The notes beneath the pieces are model-generated. The model saw only the letters and a program-made list of their open reading frames with translations. It did not search any database and had not been told where the DNA came from. A program made the position numbers and the translations under genes. 31,381 nt of DNA from Stygibacter sp964604155 (lineage in GTDB: Bacteria; Cloacimonadota; Cloacimonadia; Cloacimonadales; TCS61), in NCBI GenBank assembly GCA_964604155.1, contig CAZRXY010000113.1, forward strand, positions 1-31,381, written 5' to 3'. Shown here one piece after another: positions 9,070 to 17,903 of the stretch. The stretch's first letter is position 1, and each line of letters opens with the position of its first letter.

Positions 9070-10041
9070 GTGAAGCTGATAGTGGTAGGATCGGGAAACT
9101 GGGGTACCGTGCTGGCTAGTCTTTTTTCGGCTAAGAATGAAGTTCACTTGTGGACAATTGATGAAAAGGAAGCCCAGTATATCCGTGATCACAAAGAAAG
9201 CCCCATGCTTTCGGGAGTAAAGCTTCCTTCTTCTATAATCATTGAGGCAAAATTCACTTCTACGGTAGATCCCAAGGACATAGTAATAGTGGCGATACCC
9301 TCCCGGAAAATGGAAGAATTGATTCTTGAATTCAGGGATCACGGTTGCAATGAATTTACCTTTGTTAATGCTTCCAAGGGTGTGGAGCATTCTACACTTC
9401 GCACTACTTATGAAACTGCTGCGCGTCATCTTCCTGATGTGAAATTTGCCAATTTATCGGGGCCTACGATATCACGGGAATTAGCAGAGGGTCTTCCGGC
9501 CAAAGCCATACTTGCCTCTAACGATGTATCTTTACTTCTCAAATTACGTGATATCCTTGATAATGAGTTATTGAGGTTTGAATTTTCGCGAGATGTGATA
9601 GGTTCTGAGCTTGCCGCTGCCATGAAGGGGCTTATCGCTATAGCTGTAGGTATATCTGACGGTTTAGGTTTTAAGACTAATATTTTTGGACTTATCATCA
9701 CATATGGACTTTGGGATTTTCAAACAGTGATGAAATTTCTCAATGTGCCCACACAGACAGTTTACGGTATTGCCGGTATGGGTGATCTCATCACGACCTG
9801 CATTTCGGAAAACAGCCGTAACCGCACATTTGGTAAATATCTTGCCCAGGGTTTATCATTAAATGATGCCCTTGAAAAAGTCGGGATGGAGGTCGAGGGC
9901 GTTTCTATGGCAAAAACCATCCGCAAACTGGCACAATTTAATCTGTCCATTCCCCTTGTTTCATGCATTGCCAGGATAATATTTGATGGAGTAGATGATA
10001 TTAGAAAAGAACTACTTGATACACTAAATTCCATCTCGTGA
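9070..10041 (+). CDS. gpsA: Glycerol-3-phosphate dehydrogenase [NAD(P)+]
   Basis: Cytosolic enzyme that interconverts dihydroxyacetone phosphate and sn-glycerol-3-phosphate, supplying the phospholipid backbone. 323 aa, slightly shorter than typical GpsA. The dinucleotide-binding loop is GSGNWG (7-12). Other family motifs are NASKGVE (K103), LSGPTISRELAEG (129-141), the catalytic Lys region AAMKGLIAIAVG (K186), and GMGDLITTC with SRNRTFG. In the usual GxNA position this protein has KTN, a mild deviation. The start is GTG, chosen because AAGGAG lies 5 bp upstream and the N-terminus matches the family. It is close behind tRNA-Val. Together with glpK (28623-30125) it places the glycerol-3-phosphate node in this window. 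Confidence 0.95.
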   Translation: MKLIVVGSGNWGTVLASLFSAKNEVHLWTIDEKEAQYIRDHKESPMLSGVKLPSSIIIEAKFTSTVDPKDIVIVAIPSRKMEELILEFRDHGCNEFTFVNASKGVEHSTLRTTYETAARHLPDVKFANLSGPTISRELAEGLPAKAILASNDVSLLLKLRDILDNELLRFEFSRDVIGSELAAAMKGLIAIAVGISDGLGFKTNIFGLIITYGLWDFQTVMKFLNVPTQTVYGIAGMGDLITTCISENSRNRTFGKYLAQGLSLNDALEKVGMEVEGVSMAKTIRKLAQFNLSIPLVSCIARIIFDGVDDIRKELLDTLNSIS

Positions 10042-10105
10042 TAAAAAACAGTTGCCAAATTATCTCAAGTTTTGAAAATTAGAACATTAAAAACGGAGTT
10101 GTATT

Positions 10106-10423
10106 ATGGAAGAAATGATCAAAGGCATGAACATTAATTTTGACGCTCTCCTCAAGCAGGGGTTTGCCGTCATTGATGTCCGCTACAAGGAATACGAAAT
10201 AGTTCCCGAAGGGTTCAAATACGTCATTATACTGGTTGACCATGACCGCGAGGATTTTTATGCAGATATGCTTAAAAGTTACCTTGGGCATGACCTCAAT
10301 GGTAATAATATCTATGAGACCTGGTTAGATGTGCTCAAACACAAATTAAAAATGAGTGACATGCTGAAAAGAGACATCTCGATCAAGGTAGCCACTCTTG
10401 ATTTTCTGGAATCAAAAGTATAA
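10106..10423 (+). CDS. Small hypothetical protein
   Basis: A 105-residue cytoplasmic-looking protein with no signal peptide or membrane segment and no family I recognise. The ATG is preceded by GGAG at about 8 bp. Hydrophobic strands alternate with charged helices (GFAVIDVRYKEYEIVPEGFKY, then IILVDHDRED), so it looks like a folded alpha/beta protein. It lies between gpsA and a strong terminator at 10436-10465 and is probably the last gene of the tRNA-Val/gpsA transcript. Function unknown. Confidence 0.75.
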   Translation: MEEMIKGMNINFDALLKQGFAVIDVRYKEYEIVPEGFKYVIILVDHDREDFYADMLKSYLGHDLNGNNIYETWLDVLKHKLKMSDMLKRDISIKVATLDFLESKV

Positions 10424-10435
10424 TTTGTAATTATT

Positions 10436-10465
10436 ACACCTCGGCATAATAGTCGAGGTGTTTTT
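10436..10465 (+). terminator. Rho-independent terminator
   Basis: An 8-bp perfect stem, ACACCTCG (10436-10443) with CGAGGTGT (10454-10461), a 10-nt loop, and a T run at 10461-10465. It separates the gpsA-hypothetical unit from ndk. Confidence 0.88.
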
Positions 10466-10491
10466 CAGTAAAAAAAATACAGGAGCTGTTT

Positions 10492-10896
10492 ATGGATTTT
10501 ACCTTATTATTGATAAAACCGAATGCCACTGTACGAAATCTCAGCGGTGAAATTATTAAAATCATTGAAGATAATCGCTTTCATATTAAACATCTTAAAT
10601 CAATCAGCATGGCTGGTGGTCTGGCAGAAAAATTTTATGAAGAGCATCAGGACAAAGAATTTTACGACAAGCTGATTGAATTCATGAAGTCCGGTAGAAT
10701 CATAGCTGCTATACTGGAAAAGTGTAATGCCGTAGAGGATCTCAGAAAATTAGTAGGCAGCACTGATCCGGCAGAGGCAGACCCCGGCACTATCCGTTAT
10801 CTTTATGGCGAAACGGTGCGGCTTAATGCCGTGCATGCTTCAGATTGCCCAAAATCTGCCGAAAGAGAAATAAAGCTGATTTTCCCTGAATTATAG
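10492..10896 (+). CDS. ndk: Nucleoside diphosphate kinase
   Basis: Transfers the gamma phosphate of ATP to nucleoside diphosphates through a phospho-histidine. 134 aa, a little short of the usual ~140. LLIKPNATVR (6-15) is the N-terminal family motif. The active-site His is H115 in NAVHASDCPKSAEREI, where most bacterial enzymes have HGSD and this one has HASD. AGGAG lies 6 bp before the ATG. It follows a terminator and precedes ackA by 56 bp; these two may form one transcript. Confidence 0.94.
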   Translation: MDFTLLLIKPNATVRNLSGEIIKIIEDNRFHIKHLKSISMAGGLAEKFYEEHQDKEFYDKLIEFMKSGRIIAAILEKCNAVEDLRKLVGSTDPAEADPGTIRYLYGETVRLNAVHASDCPKSAEREIKLIFPEL

Positions 10897-10952
10897 CTTA
10901 CTATTACTGCCGGTATTTCAGCCGGAAAAAATAATATTCTCACAGAGGTTAA

Positions 10953-12155
10953 ATGAAAATACTCATTATTAACTGCGGCTCTTCCTCTGTAAAATACCAG
11001 TTTATTGATCTTGATCGTAAGCTTGTATTAGCAGATGGCATTTGCGAAAAAATCGCTGAAGATTTTTCACTTTTTACGTATAAAAGCCCACGCTACACGA
11101 TAAAAAAAGAGAAGACATTACTCCCCTCACATTCAGAAGCGGTGGAGCTAATTCTCATAGCCTTGCAGGATAAGGATAATGGCTGCATAAGCAAGCTGAG
11201 CGAAATTGATGCGGTGGGTCACCGCCTCGTTCACGCGGGCGAGCATTACAATGGCACAGTTCTCATAGATGATCACGTGATCAGTGTCATGGAGGAATGC
11301 GTCCCGCTGGCACCGCTGCATAATCCAGCAAATATAATCGGTGTGAAAGCCACTCGCAAATTATTACCCGATATTCCTCAGTGTGGTCTATTTGACACGG
11401 CATTTCATCAAACAATGCCGGAAAGAGCCTACCTCTATCCACTGCCCTATGAATTTTACACAAGGGATAAAATAAGGCGTTACGGCTTTCATGGCACTTC
11501 TCACAAATACGTGGCAAATCAGGCTGCAGAGCATCTGGGATTTCCCATAGCGAAGCTGAAGATAATCACCTGCCATATCGGAAACGGAGCTTCTATCACC
11601 GCGATAGAGGGCGGCAAGTCTATTGATACTTCCATGGGGTTCACACCATTGGAGGGACTGGTGATGGGTACCCGTTGCGGTGATCTTGATCCAGCCATAC
11701 CTCTCTACCTGCAGCGACAATTTAAGCTGACTATTGATGAAGTTGATGAAATCCTGAATAAAAAATCCGGTATGCTTGGTCTATCTGAAATAGCCAGCGA
11801 TATGAGAACAATAGAAGACGCCCTTGATGCCAATAATCCTGCGGCAATTCGTGCCTTTTCCGTCTATTGCTACCGCATAAAAAAGTATATAGGGGCTTAT
11901 GCTGCTGCTATGAATGGACTTGATGTTCTGGTTTTCACAGGTGGGGTTGCCGAAAAAATGCCACATCTCAGAAAGTGGGTCTGTGAGGATATGGAATATC
12001 TGGGGATAAAATTTGATGACGCTGCGAATCTGCGATGGGACGATGGCGTGTTCGAACTGCATAAACCTGATTCTAAGGTAAGAATCCTGAAAATCTCAAC
12101 AAATGAAGAGCTTATGATCGCTCTGGAAACTCAAAAACTACTGCAATCGCGGTAA
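10953..12155 (+). CDS. ackA: Acetate kinase
   Basis: Catalyses acetyl phosphate + ADP to acetate + ATP (reversible) in the cytosol. 400 aa, the family's usual length. Phosphate-binding N7, S10, S12 and K14 lie in NCGSSSVKYQF. R91 is in GHRLVHAGE, D148 in FDTAFH, H180 in FHGTSH, R241 in MGTRCGDLDP, and a Glu near 385 in TNEEL, so every catalytic position is present. AGAGG lies upstream of the ATG. No pta (phosphotransacetylase) gene lies beside it, so the acetyl phosphate source is encoded elsewhere or is another route. It ends before a hairpin shared with the convergent gene at 12256. Confidence 0.97.
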   Translation: MKILIINCGSSSVKYQFIDLDRKLVLADGICEKIAEDFSLFTYKSPRYTIKKEKTLLPSHSEAVELILIALQDKDNGCISKLSEIDAVGHRLVHAGEHYNGTVLIDDHVISVMEECVPLAPLHNPANIIGVKATRKLLPDIPQCGLFDTAFHQTMPERAYLYPLPYEFYTRDKIRRYGFHGTSHKYVANQAAEHLGFPIAKLKIITCHIGNGASITAIEGGKSIDTSMGFTPLEGLVMGTRCGDLDPAIPLYLQRQFKLTIDEVDEILNKKSGMLGLSEIASDMRTIEDALDANNPAAIRAFSVYCYRIKKYIGAYAAAMNGLDVLVFTGGVAEKMPHLRKWVCEDMEYLGIKFDDAANLRWDDGVFELHKPDSKVRILKISTNEELMIALETQKLLQSR

Positions 12156-12193
12156 ATATCGAGTGATAATTTCTCTCGAATATAGAAATAAGA

Positions 12194-12215
12194 ACCCCGA
12201 GTGTGAGCTCGGGGT
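12194..12215. terminator. Bidirectional hairpin terminator between convergent genes
   Basis: A perfect 8-bp GC-rich stem, ACCCCGAG (12194-12201) with CTCGGGGT (12208-12215), and a 6-nt loop. The flanks are AT-rich, but there is no clean T run on either strand. Its position between ackA (+) and the C25 protein gene (-) suggests it ends both transcripts. Confidence 0.7.
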
Positions 12216-12255
12216 ATAAAATTTAGATGCGATTTATCAGCTAATTCAGCCGATC

Positions 12256-15200
12256 TTATTTGAGCAGGATCATTTTTTTGACTTTAGAAATTTTGTTTGT
12301 GGATAATTTATAGAAATAGACTCCGCTTCCCACCTGCTTACCATAATTATCGCAGCCGTTCCAGGTAATAGAATGGTGTCCCGCGGGGAGATAGCTATCA
12401 AAAACGGTGCGAACTAATTGTCCTTTGAGGTTATATATGGAGAGCTTAATATTTTCGTTATCAGCGATTTGGAACAAGATATCAGTTTCGGGATTAAAGG
12501 GGTTTGGATAATTGCCTTTTAATTCGAGGGCGGGGATTAAATAATCACCGGTTTCGCCGACAGTTTCAACATTGAGAGCCACCTGGATAGTTTTTGTATC
12601 CCAGCTATCGCATGAAATCACGATGATACCCGTGTGGATACCTTCATCGATATCGGAGGCATCAAAATTCATAGTTATCAATTGAGAACCGCCGGCAGGC
12701 AGGGTGCCTGATGAGATATCAAGATTGATCCAGCGCAGAGGGTAGAGCAAGGTAATCTCACCACTTACGGTGTGAGGTTCGTTGCCGAATCCATCTCCTC
12801 CCACTTCCCAGCTAAAGGTCATATCTCCAGCAAATTCCGTACTTAAAAGCACATTAACATCCCAGCTTGCCATCTCACCATGATGGATCATACCCCAGTT
12901 ATTAGCGGTAGTTCCATGCCAATTAATTCTTTGTCCAATACCTGTAGTGCCGTCCCAGAGCAGGTTACCACCGGAGCCGCCAATAACGTTACCGGCAGAA
13001 ATTACATTGACACCGAGAGGGAAATCCAGCCAGACATCAGAGAGCCATTCGTTATCTGAAGAGCCATTATAAACTGTGAACGTCCAGGTAGTTTCTTCTC
13101 CCGGGGTGAATGAATCTGTATCTAAAGTAATAAATGAGCCATTAACATCTCTTGAGTTCTGGGTGGTTTCGTCAGTTCTCACATAATAATTCACGGGAAT
13201 ATTTCCTGTATTAGAGAGGGTAAACTGGTGACTGCCGGTTTCCATAGGTTGCAGGTGGTAATAAATGCTATCCTGATCGATGCCGAATGTATTTGGCATA
13301 TAGGCAGTGAAGGGGAGCATCCAATTCCAGCTATCTTCATCACATGAAATGATCACTTCCAGATAAAAGAAATAATAATCCGGGACGTTTTCTGAGGCAA
13401 GGATAGAGAAAGCGTTATCCAAGGTTCCGAATGCTCCTGCCTCCAGGTTTCCATAAAATTCTGAATTCTCAATCACGCTGATATAAGGGTCTGTGATAGA
13501 TATTTCTGCTTCCAGATTGCTTGCCGTTTCTGCACCCATATTTTCGAGTATGATAGAGATAAGGGCAGTTTCTCCGGCTTCAATATAACTATCATCTCCG
13601 GAAAAGGCTTCAAAGCTGCAAACATTAATAAATGGTCCATCAGGTGGGATAGGTGGAGGAGTAAACAAAATAGCTAGCCCGTCTTCCAGTGGTTTACAGG
13701 CATTAGGATAAATATTATTAAAGGTATATTGCAATCCAATCATAGAATCTTCATTCTCGATGCCTACCGTGGCATATTGTCCGTGATTGCTGGGATATGA
13801 GCCGGCATTATTATTGATAACATCGTAGTATTGGAATTTGATTTCGCTGTCTCCGGTAGTAGTGGGATAATAAAGAGGGTCATACATAATCACCTGAAAA
13901 GTGAGAGGAGACCCTGTATCTCCATTAGTGATCCTTGACCACGAGACTACATAGTAATGCAAATCCTGGTTATAAAAATACAAGACATTATTACTACTCA
14001 CGCTCAGATCATCCCAGAAGACTGCAATCATGGGACTGGGTCCTTGAGGTCCCGGGATTTGATAATTCATAAAGTTTCCGCTTTCGTGGTGCCCCGGAGC
14101 TACCCAGCCATTTGAGCTGATGCAAAGTTCATCATATTCTTCGCCGTAAAAAACAAAATTAAAATCTGGTGGAAATTCGATATTGGCATAGGTTCCGGTA
14201 CCGGAGCCTGTGCCCTGGTGATAACCTGTAGTCCAATTCACAGAAGTGCCACTACCGCCATAATCCGGGTCTATTTCTATCCAGTTATATTCGGGGCATT
14301 TATCATAGGAGATATCACCACTATCATAGCACCAGTAGCCATAAGCATCTGGTCCATAAGGATCGCTTTGCTGTGCTTCGCCAATTTCCACATTCATTGT
14401 CACATAGCTATCATAGCCATTTTCATCTGTGAGATGAAGCATAAAGGGGATACATGTTCCGGGTAGTATTGCCGTACTGGCAGTCAGGGTAAATCTGTCT
14501 GCCACATTATTACCGGAGCTTCCGGGATTGATATTTCCAAAATTACCGATACTGTCTGTTATTGTAATCCTTCTGTTATTACAGCTAAGAAAGCCCTGCA
14601 CCTGGTTTGCTGCCAGTTCGCCATTATTTTGAAGGGTAAAATAGATATCTCCTGTTTCACCCGGGTCTAACACGCCATTACCGGAAATAGTATAGCTTTC
14701 GGGATAAAGATTTGCGCCTTCGACAGGTATAAACAGCCAGCTTGTCCAGCTATTACCGTCATCATCGGAGATTAAAACCTGCAATCTGATCTGTACGCCA
14801 CCCTGGATAGAAGCCTGAAATTCAAGATTAAAACCCTGGGGACTTACTGCAGCAGCTCCTGTTTCTATATCGCCAAATTCTATTTCATTATCCAGGATAT
14901 TAACCAGATCACTATTAACAGAGACAATTGCATTAACATCATTCAGAGAAACGGTACCCAGGTTTTCGAGTGTAACCATTATTTCCACGATTTCTCCGGG
15001 ATTAACGATCCCGTTACCATTACCACTATCATCAAGAATTTCATAAGATTGAATATCTGCGAACTGCTCAACCTGCTCGATGAACACAGTCTGTATTTCC
15101 GGGATATGGTCGTGTTTTGTGACGGTGAGAGTATATTCGCCGGCTACAGCACCTTCCAGGTCTAAAATCACAGAACCGTTATAATCGCAGACGCCGGTAG

Positions 15201-17052
15201 CAATAAAATCATCATCTTCACCAAAAAGGGTCACCCAGGCACCTTCGGCAGCAATACCTACAGAATCCAGGACAGCAACCTCATAGTAATTTGCTCCTTC
15301 CGGGATCAGGTCTGAATAAAATACCGAGAGCTGTTGCGGCAACCTTGTCCATAATTCCAGAGAGCCATCGCCCATCAAAGTATTCCAGTGAGAAAATTGA
15401 GTAACATAACCGGGCTGTTGGGGAAATGTGAGCCAAAGGTAATATTTACCCTGTAATACCGAGCCACCGGTAGTATAGATATGATCGCGGAAAATTCCGC
15501 CCCAGACGCCTACTGCAAAGGCGTTATTAAAAGGGGTATGAGTGCCGGGAGTGGCTGTGCCTACAGCGGCGATGCCGCCATTGGGAAGTGTCACGGAGCC
15601 CATCTGGTAGAAGCCTTCCACGTTACCGGTGCCGCTGTACCAGTCATTGGCATTACAGGTAGGCATCACCAGAAACGGCATCATATAGCCATTGGAGGTG
15701 CTGCCATAATACCAGCCGGAAGTTCCTCCAAATCCGCGATATGCAAAGAAAGATACTCCTGCGTTTACCGCAATATTCATATTGGAGGCAAATGGACTTG
15801 TATAGATCTCTGTGAAATTGTCATCATCCCAGAAATTTCCCGGGTAATCGAGCATAAGCTCTTTTACGGCTTTGCCAAAAGCCACGCAGGAATATCCTGA
15901 AGAAGTGGGATCGCCGGTTATGAGTGCTTTGTTATACCAGGCAGTGTTTCCCATATATGGATTTTTTTCATAGTTTAATATTTTGCTGATAACAGTTTGC
16001 AGCATGCCAATAGTGCTAAAAGTCATTCTACCCATGATTACATCGCCCAGAATATCGCTTCCTGCAAGCTGGCTATAGGGATGATCACCTTCCCCGGAAT
16101 AGCTATCGGCAGAGAACCAGGTGGGTATGGCGAATGAGCCGGTGCCATCTCCGATAATATTCACATATTCGGGGGGATTTTCCCAGTTATCATAGGCATT
16201 CTGGATATAGTTCTTGATCATCACGTTAGTAGTCCCCGTTTGAGCAGTTGTCGCTACCACGACATTATATCCTTTTTGCCTTTTCCAATCAGTGAGATAA
16301 GTCAGATTACTCAGCACATCATTATTATTTGGGCAGATAAAGAGAATTGCAGGCATCTGGAATTCGTCCCTGAATTCCATCGCGTCATAGTTCATAGTAT
16401 TTGAGCGATAGATTTCTTCAAATGCGCGAGAACGCTTGCGAACAGAATTTAGCGTATTGTCTCCACCTGTACCTTCAGTTACCACTTGTACACGAATATT
16501 GCTATACACTGTCAATGATCTTTCTGCAGCATTATACTGAAACGGGCAGAATGTTATGGGCAATAATCTCAAATCCCGCATAATTGCCGGTTCTCCCGCC
16601 CAGGCGATCTCAGCAGGGAACACACCGCGTCCGCTATAAAAATTTTCGTCTCTGATAAAATTGTCTTTGGGTGTTTCATGCTCATACTGCAGCGTTTCCT
16701 GTGGATAAACCAGAATATCTGTGAATACCTGTTTATCGAAGCTGGTGACTTCGAGTGTGGAGATGCCTTGGTCGGGAATAACCAGAGCTTTGGTGAATAA
16801 TGGCAAATCCGGCATACCTGTCTCTAATAGTTTTCCACCTTTCTCATGCCTGATCACGCTATATCGCTCTCCCCCATAATCTATCTTTTCGAGTTCAAAA
16901 CCATCTAAATTAAATTCTATTTCCGCAGCACTGCGAGTTTGCTGTTCGCAGATGAACAAATCTTCTGCCGAAGAGCTATTGATTTCCACCCAACTTGCTG
17001 CTAAGGAAACACTTAAAACTAATAAAATGATAATTAGCCTGTTTTTTTTCAT
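12256..17052 (-). CDS. Secreted peptidase C25 (gingipain-like) family protein with C-terminal sorting domain
   Basis: 1598 aa from the ATG at 17052, chosen because GGTAGG lies just upstream; an in-frame GTG at 17079 adds nine residues. Numbering here is from that GTG. A signal peptide (12-28) precedes a C25-type propeptide region (~50-205). The gingipain-like domain (~240-560) keeps a Cys in MPTCNANDW (C475). However, the His expected after the hydrophobic run in SFFAYRGFGGTSGW is Phe450. Several beta-sandwich / CARDB-like modules follow (~680-1450) with repeated GNGxxxPGE-type motifs. The last 84 residues start YPNPFNPETDI and end KKMILLK, a FlgD-like / type IX-style sorting domain. Likely a cell-surface or secreted protein; protease activity is doubtful unless another His serves. 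It is downstream of tatD by 95 bp. Confidence 0.88.
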   Translation of the reverse strand: MKKNRLIIILLVLSVSLAASWVEINSSSAEDLFICEQQTRSAAEIEFNLDGFELEKIDYGGERYSVIRHEKGGKLLETGMPDLPLFTKALVIPDQGISTLEVTSFDKQVFTDILVYPQETLQYEHETPKDNFIRDENFYSGRGVFPAEIAWAGEPAIMRDLRLLPITFCPFQYNAAERSLTVYSNIRVQVVTEGTGGDNTLNSVRKRSRAFEEIYRSNTMNYDAMEFRDEFQMPAILFICPNNNDVLSNLTYLTDWKRQKGYNVVVATTAQTGTTNVMIKNYIQNAYDNWENPPEYVNIIGDGTGSFAIPTWFSADSYSGEGDHPYSQLAGSDILGDVIMGRMTFSTIGMLQTVISKILNYEKNPYMGNTAWYNKALITGDPTSSGYSCVAFGKAVKELMLDYPGNFWDDDNFTEIYTSPFASNMNIAVNAGVSFFAYRGFGGTSGWYYGSTSNGYMMPFLVMPTCNANDWYSGTGNVEGFYQMGSVTLPNGGIAAVGTATPGTHTPFNNAFAVGVWGGIFRDHIYTTGGSVLQGKYYLWLTFPQQPGYVTQFSHWNTLMGDGSLELWTRLPQQLSVFYSDLIPEGANYYEVAVLDSVGIAAEGAWVTLFGEDDDFIATGVCDYNGSVILDLEGAVAGEYTLTVTKHDHIPEIQTVFIEQVEQFADIQSYEILDDSGNGNGIVNPGEIVEIMVTLENLGTVSLNDVNAIVSVNSDLVNILDNEIEFGDIETGAAAVSPQGFNLEFQASIQGGVQIRLQVLISDDDGNSWTSWLFIPVEGANLYPESYTISGNGVLDPGETGDIYFTLQNNGELAANQVQGFLSCNNRRITITDSIGNFGNINPGSSGNNVADRFTLTASTAILPGTCIPFMLHLTDENGYDSYVTMNVEIGEAQQSDPYGPDAYGYWCYDSGDISYDKCPEYNWIEIDPDYGGSGTSVNWTTGYHQGTGSGTGTYANIEFPPDFNFVFYGEEYDELCISSNGWVAPGHHESGNFMNYQIPGPQGPSPMIAVFWDDLSVSSNNVLYFYNQDLHYYVVSWSRITNGDTGSPLTFQVIMYDPLYYPTTTGDSEIKFQYYDVINNNAGSYPSNHGQYATVGIENEDSMIGLQYTFNNIYPNACKPLEDGLAILFTPPPIPPDGPFINVCSFEAFSGDDSYIEAGETALISIILENMGAETASNLEAEISITDPYISVIENSEFYGNLEAGAFGTLDNAFSILASENVPDYYFFYLEVIISCDEDSWNWMLPFTAYMPNTFGIDQDSIYYHLQPMETGSHQFTLSNTGNIPVNYYVRTDETTQNSRDVNGSFITLDTDSFTPGEETTWTFTVYNGSSDNEWLSDVWLDFPLGVNVISAGNVIGGSGGNLLWDGTTGIGQRINWHGTTANNWGMIHHGEMASWDVNVLLSTEFAGDMTFSWEVGGDGFGNEPHTVSGEITLLYPLRWINLDISSGTLPAGGSQLITMNFDASDIDEGIHTGIIVISCDSWDTKTIQVALNVETVGETGDYLIPALELKGNYPNPFNPETDILFQIADNENIKLSIYNLKGQLVRTVFDSYLPAGHHSITWNGCDNYGKQVGSGVYFYKLSTNKISKVKKMILLK

Positions 17053-17147
17053 AATTCCTACCTTCATATATTTTGTCACTACTGCCCAGCCCCATCCGGA
17101 CGTTAATCAGGAATGTATGCAATTTTTATTCCAAAATTCAAGCTTTC

Positions 17148-17900
17148 TTATCTAGTATGGAAGAAACTGCAAGCATTCTTAAAGGTTTGCTCTGCAATAA
17201 TTTTTGGAGTTTGATGTTTGATATCTGCGACGGCTTCGATAATGTGGCGCAGCATGGTGGGATCGTTTCTTTTTCCTCGGTGCGGGTGTGGGGTTAGATA
17301 TGGGCTATCAGTTTCCAGGAAATAGCGATCATCCGGTACTATCCTGACGATATCAGTAAGCGGAGAATTTTTATAGGTGATATTACCGGTGAATGAGATA
17401 AACCAGCCGGCGGCGATAATTTTCTGAGCCATGATGATATCACCAGCAAAGCAGTGAAAAACCACTTCAGGCACTTTGTATTCACTCAGAATTGCCATAA
17501 TATCTTCGTGAGCATCGCGGTCATGAATAATCACCGGCAATGCCAGTTCTTCTGCGAGTTCAAGTTGTTTTCTAAATGCAGCTATCTGAACATCTCGGGG
17601 TGAGAGGTTGCGGTAATAATCAAGACCGATTTCACCAATAGCTACCACTTTGGGATGTGCGGCAGCAGATCGAACCAGATTTAGATCGAGTTCTTTGGCA
17701 TCGTGAGGATGAAATCCACAGGAGGCATAGATAAAATCGTATTTATCTGCCAGCATGATTGAATCTGCCAAAGTCGAGGCATTGCAACTAACATTAATCA
17801 TTTTTTCTATACCAGCCTCACGGCATTTTGTGATCACGCTGTGGCGATCGCTATCAAACATCCTGTGGTCTAAGTGGGTATGAGTTTCAAAAATTTTCAT
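17148..17900 (-). CDS. tatD: TatD family metal-dependent deoxyribonuclease
   Basis: A 250-residue TIM-barrel metallohydrolase of the TatD/YcfH family (3'-5' DNase, possibly involved in DNA repair or quality control). Metal ligands are visible: H7 and H9 in THTHLD, E90 in GEIGLDY, H126 in IIHDRDAH, H149 in FHCFAG, and D198 in ETDSPYL. Length is typical. It starts 3 bp after the stop of the upstream secreted hypothetical gene, so the two are probably co-transcribed. Which TatD paralogue it is cannot be told from sequence. Confidence 0.94.
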   Translation of the reverse strand: MKIFETHTHLDHRMFDSDRHSVITKCREAGIEKMINVSCNASTLADSIMLADKYDFIYASCGFHPHDAKELDLNLVRSAAAHPKVVAIGEIGLDYYRNLSPRDVQIAAFRKQLELAEELALPVIIHDRDAHEDIMAILSEYKVPEVVFHCFAGDIIMAQKIIAAGWFISFTGNITYKNSPLTDIVRIVPDDRYFLETDSPYLTPHPHRGKRNDPTMLRHIIEAVADIKHQTPKIIAEQTFKNACSFFHTR

Positions 17901-17903
17901 AGA

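Noticed and set aside
17053..17079. Upstream GTG start for the C25-like protein
   Set aside because: The ATG at 17052 has a good ribosome-binding site immediately upstream and gives a standard signal peptide.
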